Shown here one piece after another: positions 48,031 through 55,857 of a stretch of DNA of 60,486 nucleotides. The notes under the pieces were generated by a model. That model had not been told where the DNA came from. It did not search any database and worked only from the letters and a program-made list of their open reading frames with translations. Source of the stretch: Symbiodinium natans (Eukaryota; Sar; Dinophyceae; Suessiales; Symbiodiniaceae). A program made the position numbers and the translations under genes. The DNA lies in NCBI GenBank assembly GCA_905221605.1, contig CAJNDS010002623.1:1135871-1196356 (forward strand), read 5' to 3'. How positions within the stretch are numbered: position 1 is the stretch's first letter; every line of letters starts with the position of its first letter.

Positions 48031-48821
48031 TCAATGACTAATTTAGCATCAAAACGTTTATAAAACATATCATTGACATCTGGCTTCATAAGGTTAATGA
48101 ATAAGAAACTGTATGGTTCTTCCGTAGCTATGTTATACACTTCTAACATAAGTTTCTTTGCTTCGGCAAGGTTTTTAGCGTCTGCCACGGACGACTTCTT
48201 AATCAATACGGCGCTCAATTCTTCAACCATTGTTTCAATCTCTTTGTAATTTCTTAAACGGAAGAAGAACAATTGACGACTATTGACACGAATTATTGGA
48301 CTTAACGAATTGAACTTTTGAGTGGCTGTTATAATACAGCAGGCTTTATGTCTGCCTCTCACATATAATTGGTTTAGTAAAGGTGAGTTTCTTGAAAATT
48401 CCTTTGAGTCCGCGAAGTCATCTACAATTATTAATATTGAATGCAATTGTTTATGTCCGTTCTTCTTTTGGTATTCGGTTATTTTATGTTGTCTTGATAT
48501 AACGGCTTCCAGTTCTTCGGGCTTGTATTCATCAAAGAAGACCTTTTCCTTTTCCATATCAACCTTCAATTCTGTTTCAATGTAGCGCTTAACAGGTGTC
48601 CAGTTAGGGTCAATTGAAACTGAGGGCGACCAGACGTAAACTCTTGCGAAAACGTCTCTGTAAATGTCTAAGATAAGTGACTGTAAAAGAACTCCTTTAC
48701 CACTTCCTGATGGACCTGTTATATTCATTGAGAACGGCAACTTTGGAGCTACTTCATATTTGGATTGTTTAAAATCGTACTCTTTTACGTTTATCGGTTT
48801 GACTATTGGAATATTACTCAT
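48027..48821 (-). CDS. DNA-packaging ATPase (A32-like, FtsK/HerA superfamily)
   Basis: 264 residues. Walker A is at 36-43 (GPSGSGKG in MNITGPSGSGKGVLLQSLI) and Walker B at 127-135 (LHSILIIVDDFAD). Further conserved pieces are VWSPS (63-67) and RGRHKACCIITATQKFNSLS near 155-175, containing a sensor-like TxQ. Length and layout fit the genome-packaging ATPases of Polintons, virophages and poxvirus A32. It would pump DNA into the capsid. It ends at a palindrome shared with the fibre gene and starts opposite the 128-codon gene across a 216-bp non-coding spacer. Confidence 0.9.
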   Translation of the reverse strand: MSNIPIVKPINVKEYDFKQSKYEVAPKLPFSMNITGPSGSGKGVLLQSLILDIYRDVFARVYVWSPSVSIDPNWTPVKRYIETELKVDMEKEKVFFDEYKPEELEAVISRQHKITEYQKKNGHKQLHSILIIVDDFADSKEFSRNSPLLNQLYVRGRHKACCIITATQKFNSLSPIIRVNSRQLFFFRLRNYKEIETMVEELSAVLIKKSSVADAKNLAEAKKLMLEVYNIATEEPYSFLFINLMKPDVNDMFYKRFDAKLVID

Positions 48822-49037
48822 TAATAATATTTAGAAATTAATTTCTATTAAATGATGGTGTTTATTGTCACCCGTTGCGAGCCCCCCTGTCAATATTCTA
48901 TACTGTTATAAATACTTACAAATGATAACAGAGTAAGACATTATAACAAAGAATTCAGAATTCGTTTGTTGAAACAGGAACAACACCATTAAATCTTAGG
49001 GAATTGTTAATAATTATTTGTAATTATTAATAATATA
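48822..49037. promoter_or_regulatory. Longest non-coding spacer of the viral core, with inverted segments
   Basis: 216 bp between divergent genes. AATGATGGTGTTTATTGTC (48850-48868) and its imperfect complement AGGAACAACACCATTAAAT (48977-48995) could pair over about 110 nt. Between them are a GC-rich island (CACCCGTTGCGAGCCCCCC) and TTATAAATA. It probably includes two promoters; a structured RNA or internal origin is possible but unproven. Confidence 0.45.
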
Positions 49038-49424
49038 ATGAGCGATGATGGTAAGTCTGATAAGAACGGATTTCGCATTGATACAAAAGGCATCTCTTGC
49101 ATTCCGTGTAGATGCAAGAAACAATTTTATCATAAGGAAACGAAAACAATCACTGAAAACAATGTAACAACAACTAACACCATTGAAGACAGGAGAAATA
49201 TGAAGTTCGGTTCAACTGGGAGACATACTTCACCAGATGAAATTTTCAAGCCAGAGAGTGTTTTACAAAGTGGAAGCGTTGAGATATGTGACACCGGTTG
49301 GGGGTCAAAAGGTGTTACGCCAGAAGAGCTTGATGAAAGAGTTGATAAGCTAGAAACAACTGTTGAAGAAATAAAGAAGGAAGTTGAAGAAGTAAAGTTA
49401 CAAAAAATAATATTAAGTTTGTAA
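49038..49424 (+). CDS. Unknown protein with Cys cluster and coiled coil
   Basis: 128 residues. A CIPCRCKKQFYHKETK cluster lies near residues 22-37, and a heptad-rich coiled coil spans about 94-122 (LDERVDKLETTVEEIKKEVE). No family recognised. It has an AT-rich TTATTAATAATATA just before its ATG, and the next gene starts 11 bp downstream. Confidence 0.65.
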   Translation: MSDDGKSDKNGFRIDTKGISCIPCRCKKQFYHKETKTITENNVTTTNTIEDRRNMKFGSTGRHTSPDEIFKPESVLQSGSVEICDTGWGSKGVTPEELDERVDKLETTVEEIKKEVEEVKLQKIILSL

Positions 49425-49435
49425 AATAGTATAAT

Positions 49436-49678
49436 ATGAAGAAAGAAGATTTTAATATTGATTTTAATGAAAAGCCTAGAATAACAGGAGACGAAGGTAA
49501 AATACTTAAACAATGTGAAAAGTGTGGTGGATTTAAGGACTTGTCCAACTTTCAGCATAAGACGAAAAACATTAGAATGAATAAAACGTGTAGAAGGTGT
49601 TTAGATATGTCGCATATGTATCATATGAAACATTTACTTCTGGCTCGGGATAGGATTATAGCAGAAGACAATAATTAA
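49436..49678 (+). CDS. Small zinc-ribbon protein
   Basis: Eighty residues. Two CxxC pairs form a probable treble-clef or ribbon: QCEKCGGFKDLSNFQ (about 27-41) and NKTCRRCLDMS (49-59). The spacing CxxCG...L..F......TCxxC resembles HNH-like or zinc-ribbon modules in algal virus proteins, but no His-Asn-His catalytic set is visible. It is probably nucleic-acid binding. It ends at a palindrome shared with the convergent gene at 49708. Confidence 0.65.
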   Translation: MKKEDFNIDFNEKPRITGDEGKILKQCEKCGGFKDLSNFQHKTKNIRMNKTCRRCLDMSHMYHMKHLLLARDRIIAEDNN

Positions 49679-49702
49679 TATTATTTAAAGAAATAATATT
49701 AA
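49675..49702. terminator. Bidirectional AT palindrome between convergent genes
   Basis: TTAATATTATTT, AAAG, AAATAATATTAA lies between the ends of the zinc-ribbon gene and the leftward 138-codon gene. Confidence 0.6.
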
Positions 49703-49707
49703 CTATT

Positions 49708-50124
49708 CTAGTGTTTCCAATCACCTATACCGTGCCAGCATTCACTAATTTGCGTTTTTATAGGATATAAAATTTCTACTACTTCATCGTGTTTCATTTT
49801 TAACTTGTCTGTTTTATCGCCTAAAATATTAACTATAACATAATAGTTTTCAACCATTGCTACTTTACCCCCTCTATTGTTAATCTTTTTACCGTTTTCT
49901 TTTATTACTTCTTCATCCATTATGTTTTCATATATCTCTTTCATCCATTTGTGATTTTCTCTTCCATATTCACTTATCATATTGAACACTTCTTGTTTTA
50001 AGTTATCAATTGGCACTGCGCGAGCAATACTATTTAATGTTTCTATAATTTCTTCATATTTTGGATAAGGGTTATTCTTAATAAAAGATTTCACTTTCTT
50101 AACAGTCTTCTCTGTCTCGCTCAT
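49708..50124 (-). CDS. Unknown protein with conserved-looking WHGIGDWKH terminus
   Basis: 138 residues, mainly helical and charged. The C-terminal 11 residues, ECWHGIGDWKH, resemble a short aromatic ending (WxGIGxW) I associate with unassigned proteins of large algal viruses; this is memory, not a search. It ends in TAG, while most neighbours end in TAA. Reading through would add only two residues. It has the early-type motif 30 nt before its ATG. Confidence 0.68.
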   Translation of the reverse strand: MSETEKTVKKVKSFIKNNPYPKYEEIIETLNSIARAVPIDNLKQEVFNMISEYGRENHKWMKEIYENIMDEEVIKENGKKINNRGGKVAMVENYYVIVNILGDKTDKLKMKHDEVVEILYPIKTQISECWHGIGDWKH

Positions 50125-50152
50125 ATTGATTTCACTAATATAATAAGGCTTT

Positions 50153-50166
50153 TTTGTCTTTAAGTC
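50153..50166 (-). promoter_or_regulatory. Putative early promoter motif, copy 3
   Basis: AAAGGACTTAAAGACAAAAA on the coding strand, starting 30 nt before the ATG at 50124. It is almost identical to copy 4 (50827-50840), including the flanking AAGCC. Confidence 0.65.
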
Positions 50167-50209
50167 CTTTTTTTAATATCACTCAACAATTCTATTATTG
50201 ATGATTTAC

Positions 50210-50800
50210 CTAAAAAATACTTTGCACCCACTGTATAACTTCAATATAATCAAAATAGTTTTTGTAACTTCTAGCGTGATGTTTTATGTATTGATAGAAT
50301 AGATTTTTTAAAACATCATAGAAAGGCATTCCATCATTTCTATAATAAAAAAACTCATCTTCTAGGTCAGTTTCATCAAAAATAGAATACCCTTTACTAG
50401 GACAACCTTCTGAAAACCATTTTTTATATTCATCAAACCCTTTCAGATAATAAGTGTCATTAACAAACTTTACAAGCATCCCTTTCTTACAACTTTCCGA
50501 CTTTCTGATTAATTCTTTCATATAGGTTTTCTTATCTTTCAATGTGTTTAGTTTGTTGTATTTGGTGTCTAGATGATTGTAGATAAAATTAAACAACTTT
50601 GCCTCTCTACAATATTCTTTATATTCTTCCTTTTCATATTCTAGCTCACACTTCATCATATCAGAACATATATGACAACTCAGATAAGATACAATGTTAT
50701 TAACAGTTCTAGCATCAAAAATCAAATTTAAAACTGCTGTCTTTCTAATCCTATGACAATTACAAACATAACAATCCTTATCAAATTTGAATAAACTCAT
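50210..50800 (-). CDS. Unknown Cys-rich protein
   Basis: 196 residues. The N-terminal 50 residues contain paired Cys (CYVCNCHRIRKT and CHICSDMMKC), a possible zinc-binding unit. The rest is Tyr/Lys-rich and helical, with KKWFSEGCPSKGYSIFDET near 130. No family recognised. It is just downstream of the polymerase in the leftward replication block, with its own early-type motif, and is thus probably expressed early. Confidence 0.65.
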   Translation of the reverse strand: MSLFKFDKDCYVCNCHRIRKTAVLNLIFDARTVNNIVSYLSCHICSDMMKCELEYEKEEYKEYCREAKLFNFIYNHLDTKYNKLNTLKDKKTYMKELIRKSESCKKGMLVKFVNDTYYLKGFDEYKKWFSEGCPSKGYSIFDETDLEDEFFYYRNDGMPFYDVLKNLFYQYIKHHARSYKNYFDYIEVIQWVQSIF

Positions 50801-50826
50801 ATTCTCTCTTAATATACTAGGGCTTT

Positions 50827-50840
50827 TTGTCTTTAAGTCC
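50827..50840 (-). promoter_or_regulatory. Putative early promoter motif, copy 4
   Basis: AAAGGACTTAAAGACAAAAA on the coding strand, 28 nt before the ATG at 50800. It overlaps nothing coding: the polymerase stop is at 50848. Confidence 0.65.
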
Positions 50841-50847
50841 TTTTGTA

Positions 50848-53541
50848 TTATTTTATTGAAAAATGCCCGAAGGGAAGACTTTTTACACTATCTAAATAAT
50901 ATCTTTTATTATCATAACTGCTCAATGATTGTTTTATTTGATTTATTGTGTAGATTTGGTGGTTCTTGCTTCTTATGCTGTTGAAAGATACTTTGTCAGA
51001 TTGTGTTGTTTCTAATGTTTGTTCGTATTTCTTGAAGGTCAGTTCTTTCTTAACTTTGTGTTTTACTATGCCTTTTGATTTCTTTTCTTCCTTGTCTTCC
51101 TTGAAAATCCTGAAAGCATAAGATTTAGGTTTCAAGCCTATGAAGTGTGTCATAATCTTTCCATCACACTCGTCCTTAAATTTTCCAAGAACCTTTTTAT
51201 TAGTCGGATCATAACATTTGTGATTTTTGTCGTAACCGCTGAAATCCATATGTTTAGAAAGCTCTTTGAAATCATCATATATATCTTCCGTTTTTGTATG
51301 TATAACGAAGCTGTCTGTGTCAGTGTAGATCAGATTAATATTTTCTTTATATCTTTGTTTTAAAACATCATAATAAAACGAATACATATGTAACTTGGAC
51401 AAGTCTAGAATGGACATTCCAACATATATAGGTTTGTTAAGCTTAACTGTTTCCTTTAACTTTTCAACTCCGACGAGATTTTCATTTATGATATGTCTGT
51501 GCTTGTAAGTAGGATTATTAACGCACTTTTGAAATCTTTCGGGTGTATCAACCAGTTCAAAATTTATATGTTCTCTTACGTTCTCCATCGTTTTTCCATA
51601 TACAGCGTTATTCATTAATTTATACATATCCTTTTCAAAGTCCGATGTGGCTTGTTTTCTCTTGTCTGTGTTGAAGTCAATCCAGGGTTTTAGCCATTGC
51701 TTCTGTTTGAACTCTATTACTCTATTAACCTTTTTAAGTTTCAGCCCTTGTTTCAAATAGTATCTTAAAATGTTAATGTGAAGAACATAATTGGATTTGT
51801 CATTTACATTCAATATTAATTTCTTGGTCTTTTCGTCTTTCGGGTCTAGACCTACAACTTCACCGTTTTTATAGGTTTTTGTGTAGGTTTTTCTGTAAAT
51901 GTCTTTTTGCGCTTCTGAAAGCATATCAGCAGTAACATTCATAATTTCAGGTGCTAGTGGATAATCAGAATGTTTATCGTGTAGCTCTTTTGAATATTCT
52001 AAATCAACATCTAAAATATAGCCAGTGGAAAGGTCGGAATAATTTTTGATGTCGTCTTCGGTAAATTGTCGTTTAATCCATCTTATATCTTTATAAGGTA
52101 ATTTCTGACACATCGCCAGACCGTAAAGATTATTAGCGTCAAGGTAATTTATGTAAGATGACGGTTTGTTTTCATCGTAAAGTTCTTCCATATACTTATT
52201 GTTTGCTTCGGCTTTTCTGTGTGAGACCTGACACATTCCGCCACGAAGACCCTTCTCAACCATTTTATAAATCTCTTCATCATAGATAAGGTCAAGTTTT
52301 ATTCCTGTTTTTAGTAACATAGCGTCCCAAGCGAAGTTAGGTAAAGTGAAGTAGTGAGCGGGGTCAAGATGATAATCTTCAAGACATTTTGTTCTGAAAT
52401 TTTCAAAGACGTCGGTCAATAATAAAACATCTGTTTGAAGGTAAAGGTCGTGATACTCACCCAAGTTTTGTATGTTAAAATGTTTATATATCTTCTGTGC
52501 CCTTTCATATTCTTCTTGTTTTATGTGCTCTTCCGTAAGCTTACTGTAAAATTCTTCTATTGGTGGTAGTTCTTTTTCGTTGAACTTGTTGAAGTTATCA
52601 AAATAGTCATATGGATAAACGCCTTTGTCAGTTAATAAGTCTAGACATTCATCTGATTTTATGTATTTGCTGTTTTTACTGTATTTGAAGTTGTCCTGCC
52701 AGTCGGTTCTTTTTTCGTTTCCTTCATATTTCGTTAATTTTACTAGCTTGTCTAGTGAAGAAGATAGGAAACTGAAACTATCCTTGAACTGCAACTGTTT
52801 AAGTTCAAAAGTTACGAACTTTTCACTGTTCTGTGCTATGACGTTTATTTGGTCTTTCTTTGTGTTTAGCTTTTCCAAGTTAGATATAACGAGATGAGCA
52901 TCGTAGTTTTTAAGGTTGTGGAAGAAAACGGGAATTTTAAAGTATCTGAAAGAAAAATCAAGATTGCATTTTACGTGTGCGGCACCTCTATATTTTCCTG
53001 TGAAGTGGCAGTGGTCGCGAACTTTCTTTTGATTTTTGCTATCAGTGAATTTTTGATTACAAATAAAACAACGAGTAGCTTTTTTAAACTGAGCTTCTTC
53101 TTCATCTGTTGGGTCTAACGGTTTAACATCTGCCATTTTATCAAAAACGTCTTCTCTTATTTGGTTCATTGTATCGCAAAATTTATTCATACAGTCTTCT
53201 CCGCGGTATAGATAAGGTGTCATTTCGTTCGTTATTGAATTTACAACGTTTAACATAAAGCCGGACGGTTGATGATGTTGGTAGACCCCTTTTAATCCCT
53301 CTTTTGAATGTGCTGTTAAACATTCAAAATCACCATATATTACATAAGGAGCTTTTAGTTTTTTGTAATGGTTCTTGAACTGCATTTTTTCGTGTTCTTC
53401 TGGCATCTGTGTTGATTGGACTTCATTAGCTAGACAACCTTTCGTGATATGATTTATTAAAAGCGTTTCTTGTTGAAAGCCTTTCTGACAATACATACAA
53501 TGAAATATCTTTTCTCTGTGGTTGTTGGTTTGTGAACTCAT
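50848..53541 (-). CDS. Protein-primed family B DNA polymerase (C-terminal, catalytic part)
   Basis: 897 codons from the first Met after an in-frame TAG at 53569-53571. Order: a C2HC finger (15-36, HCMYCQKGF...HITKGC); ExoI DFE (71-73); an endonuclease VII-like Cys/His module (158-192, CFICNQKF ... DHCHFTGKYRG ... KCN); ExoII HNLKNYDAHL (208-217); ExoIII YHDLYLQTD (363-371); motif A YLDANNLYG (466-474); motif B KLMNNAVYGK (641-650); motif C YTDTDS (739-744). All catalytic acids are present. Family members copy linear DNA from a terminal protein. The same frame continues upstream through nine sense codons to the TAG and then into the gene at 53569-54618. No early-type motif precedes 53541, so it is probably expressed from the upstream promoter or by readthrough. 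Confidence 0.93.
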   Translation of the reverse strand: MSSQTNNHREKIFHCMYCQKGFQQETLLINHITKGCLANEVQSTQMPEEHEKMQFKNHYKKLKAPYVIYGDFECLTAHSKEGLKGVYQHHQPSGFMLNVVNSITNEMTPYLYRGEDCMNKFCDTMNQIREDVFDKMADVKPLDPTDEEEAQFKKATRCFICNQKFTDSKNQKKVRDHCHFTGKYRGAAHVKCNLDFSFRYFKIPVFFHNLKNYDAHLVISNLEKLNTKKDQINVIAQNSEKFVTFELKQLQFKDSFSFLSSSLDKLVKLTKYEGNEKRTDWQDNFKYSKNSKYIKSDECLDLLTDKGVYPYDYFDNFNKFNEKELPPIEEFYSKLTEEHIKQEEYERAQKIYKHFNIQNLGEYHDLYLQTDVLLLTDVFENFRTKCLEDYHLDPAHYFTLPNFAWDAMLLKTGIKLDLIYDEEIYKMVEKGLRGGMCQVSHRKAEANNKYMEELYDENKPSSYINYLDANNLYGLAMCQKLPYKDIRWIKRQFTEDDIKNYSDLSTGYILDVDLEYSKELHDKHSDYPLAPEIMNVTADMLSEAQKDIYRKTYTKTYKNGEVVGLDPKDEKTKKLILNVNDKSNYVLHINILRYYLKQGLKLKKVNRVIEFKQKQWLKPWIDFNTDKRKQATSDFEKDMYKLMNNAVYGKTMENVREHINFELVDTPERFQKCVNNPTYKHRHIINENLVGVEKLKETVKLNKPIYVGMSILDLSKLHMYSFYYDVLKQRYKENINLIYTDTDSFVIHTKTEDIYDDFKELSKHMDFSGYDKNHKCYDPTNKKVLGKFKDECDGKIMTHFIGLKPKSYAFRIFKEDKEEKKSKGIVKHKVKKELTFKKYEQTLETTQSDKVSFNSIRSKNHQIYTINQIKQSLSSYDNKRYYLDSVKSLPFGHFSIK

Positions 53542-53568
53542 AAGTCTGGAATAGTCCTTTATTAAAAC

Positions 53569-54618
53569 CTAATGATTAAAAACGTCGTCGTGGTCTATTC
53601 GTAAAAGATTTACGTGGCAAACTGGCTTTGAAATTGTTGTTATTCTGTCGGGTCTTATTGTTTTCTTTTCTTCATCTATGGTATAAACATTTATTGATAT
53701 TGTTCTTCCGTTTATTTCTTCAAAATGGTCAATGTCATCATTACAAACTGGATAGTTCATATCATCCCATTTTATGAAATGATCTTCATCAATATATTTT
53801 TTATAATGATACATTCGTTGAGGGTGGTCTTTTTTGAATATTTCGTAAAACTTACATAAGACACAGTATCTAAAACACATATCATCGTCGTTGTTTATGT
53901 TGATGCAAGCCTTCTTTCTCATAATCCATTCGGGCAAGTCAAAATATTTTCCTGCTCGTGTAGGGTCGTATTTATCATAATGTATCGTGATTTTATGAAT
54001 TTTTTTAATTCTTAATCCTGACCTTTCTATTTGTTTTTCTGCTACTGTTATTTCTATATCCTTACCCATATTCTTTAAAGCATTTACTAAATCATCTTCA
54101 TTAAATATATTGTAACGTCTAGATTTTATTGAGTGTATTATTTCGTCTTCTGTTTCTATGTCATCAAAAACAATTTCAACAAAAGCTATAACTTTCATTG
54201 ACTTGTGTTTTTTAAGGTATTCGTTTAGTTTGTCCTTTTGGTGTATGAAATAAGATAAGCCTTTCATATGAGGAAGTTTTATGTTAGATATTGAGTAGGT
54301 GTTGGCATAAGATTTTAAAGCCGATTGTTCGTCGGTGATTGTGGCTTTTTGTTTAATAGCGTAGTTTGTTAAAGCCTTTCTTACTAAAATGCCTTTGGAA
54401 GCTTTTTCAAGGATTTTGAAGCGTCTGTATTGTGGAGTTTTGTAAACCTGTTCTAGTTTTGTTTTCAATTTTTTAACTATTGGCTTTTCTTTGTTATATG
54501 GATATTCAACATCATTTATAATAACTTTTTTGTATTCCTTATTACCCTTACGTTTTATGTTTGCTTGTTTATCTGAAAATAAGAAATTTAACACTGAACG
54601 GTACTCCCCTGACTCCAT
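53569..54618 (-). CDS. N-terminal domain of the polymerase gene (possible terminal-protein region), cut off by TAG
   Basis: 349 codons from ATG 54618 to TAG. A longer frame runs to 54726, but its first 36 codons cover the promoter motif and are low-complexity, and the relic copy also starts at this Met, so I choose 54618. Key pieces are HYDKYDPTRAGKYFDLPEW and ACININNDDDMCFRYCV. In Maverick polymerases I recall similar sequence (LPxWxxxKKACINIxNxDxxCFxW) just before the finger and exonuclease, in one protein. Here the frame ends after HVNLLRIDHDDVFNH, where that family has HY or HC followed by xLIK. The codons after TAG read VLIKDYSRL, consistent with an interrupted single gene. Whether this domain is the priming protein is inference. 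Confidence 0.8.
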   Translation of the reverse strand: MESGEYRSVLNFLFSDKQANIKRKGNKEYKKVIINDVEYPYNKEKPIVKKLKTKLEQVYKTPQYRRFKILEKASKGILVRKALTNYAIKQKATITDEQSALKSYANTYSISNIKLPHMKGLSYFIHQKDKLNEYLKKHKSMKVIAFVEIVFDDIETEDEIIHSIKSRRYNIFNEDDLVNALKNMGKDIEITVAEKQIERSGLRIKKIHKITIHYDKYDPTRAGKYFDLPEWIMRKKACININNDDDMCFRYCVLCKFYEIFKKDHPQRMYHYKKYIDEDHFIKWDDMNYPVCNDDIDHFEEINGRTISINVYTIDEEKKTIRPDRITTISKPVCHVNLLRIDHDDVFNH

Positions 54619-54630
54619 TATAATATAAGG

Positions 54631-54652
54631 TGTCTTTTCTTTAAGTGATTTT
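54631..54652 (-). promoter_or_regulatory. Putative early promoter motif, copy 5
   Basis: AATCACTTAAAGAAAAGACA on the coding strand, beginning 13 nt before the chosen ATG (54618). Together with copies 1, 3 and 4 it defines a core of ACTTAAAGA followed by A/C-rich sequence. Confidence 0.6.
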
Positions 54653-54699
54653 GGGTTTGGGTTGGGGTTGGCGCTTTTGATTTTTGGGTTTGAGGTTGC

Positions 54700-54975
54700 A
54701 ACGTTTCCCTCGGGTTGGTGTTTCAAAAGTACCTCCTTTATAAATACGATTTTAAAAACTGTTGTTTTTGTTTATTTCGCTTGTTTTTGTCAGTGTTTTT
54801 AAATGTTTTTTCGCTGGTGTTTTGTTTTTTGTTGCTTTTTATTGTGATTTTCCCTCGGGTAGGTGTTTAAAAGTCCGTCCTATATAATCAGTATTTTAAA
54901 AAGTGATGTTTTCTATTTTTCCGCTTGTTTTTGTCAGTGTTTTCCCTATGTTTTTTCGTTGGTGTTTTCTTTCCG
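54700..54975 (-). promoter_or_regulatory. Imperfect tandem duplication upstream of the polymerase gene
   Basis: Two copies, about 145 bp apart, of TTCCCTCGGG(T/A)AGGTGTTT-like sequence followed by a TATAAAT or TATATAA segment, a TTTTAAAAA run and CGCTTGTTTTTGTCAGTGTT. The relic element has a related segment at 31185-31240. The repeated TATA-like blocks make this a candidate transcription or replication control region; no ORF is credible. Confidence 0.55.
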
Positions 54976-55099
54976 TGTGTGGTTGCGTGAAGGGTTTGTT
55001 GTGAGAACCTACGGCAAGGCGGAATAAAAATCAACCGACAGGTTGTAAAGAAAAACTCGTTGTTTTTACCCCTAACGCCTGACAAGGCGAAATAAAAAA

Positions 55100-55275
55100 T
55101 GAAAAAAAAAAATCCTAAACCGAAAGACCCGAAAGCCCTAAACCGAAAGCACTAAACCGAAAGCCCTAAACCGAAAGCCCTAAACCCTACAACCCTAAAT
55201 GCAAGACGGACTGAGGGCGGTGCAGAACCACTAAACTAAACTAAATAACCCTAAACCCTAAACCCTAAATGCTTT
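55100..55275 (+). repeat. Telomere-like repeats inside the element
   Basis: A 14-bp unit, CTAAACCGAAAGCC, is repeated about five times (55114-55190), followed by CTAAACTAAA and CCCTAAA units (55226-55270). These resemble the arrays in the host flanks. They mark the change from the AT-rich viral core to the GC-richer right block. Confidence 0.8.
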
Positions 55276-55857
55276 GTTTTAAATAAACAGTCGGATGTTT
55301 GTACGCTCCGGTTCTGAGATGGTTGTTCAACCTTCGGAGCTAATTCTTTTCCTGAAGTTTCCTAAAAACCCTATCCTAAACAACCTTATCTTAAAACCGA
55401 GCGGGCGCGTGGCTTCTAGAAGTCGCGGATGACAATGACTTCTGAACCTGGCACGGAAGAGGATTTTTTACATTGTCATTGATATGTGGAGCTGTAAGAA
55501 CCTCACAAAGCAACAGCAGAGCGAGTTTGCACTCGGAATCTCGCAAAATGCACGTTGAGAAGGTCTCTGCCTTACGCCACTCGCTCACAAGATGAGAAGC
55601 GTTTCAGCGAAAATCTCAGGGTCTTCGCCCTACACCGCTCTCTCACAGGATGAACAGTGTTTCGGCGAAATCTCTGCTTGATAGCAACGGTGAGCCACGT
55701 TTTCAGGCTGGCGTCTCATCAGCACCTCCAAAGGGAATGGTCTAAAATGATGATTTTTATCATACCCTATGATGATTTTTATCATACCCTATGATGATTT
55801 TTATCATACCCTATGATGATTTTTATCATACCCTATGATGTTTTTTATCATATCCTA
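55276..55857. repeat. Non-coding segment with duplications
   Basis: A roughly 45-bp segment (TACGCCACTCGCTCACAAGA ... GCGAAAATCTC) at 55572-55615 recurs diverged at 55632-55672. At 55746-55858 a 22-bp unit is repeated about five times: each has ATGAT, TTTT, ATCAT (hairpin) and ACCCT. The tandem ends at the stop of the leftward gene at 55858, so it could be its 3' region. Confidence 0.7.

Noticed and set aside
53569-53571. Reassigned genetic code with TAG read as an amino acid in the element
   Set aside because: The 138-codon gene at 49708 also ends in TAG at a natural-looking terminus, and other genes use TAA or TGA; one TAG in one gene is better explained by mutation or readthrough.
54619-54726. 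Extended N-terminus of the 53569 gene starting at 54726
   Set aside because: The extra 36 codons are low-complexity, overlap the promoter motif, and the relic copy begins at the later Met.
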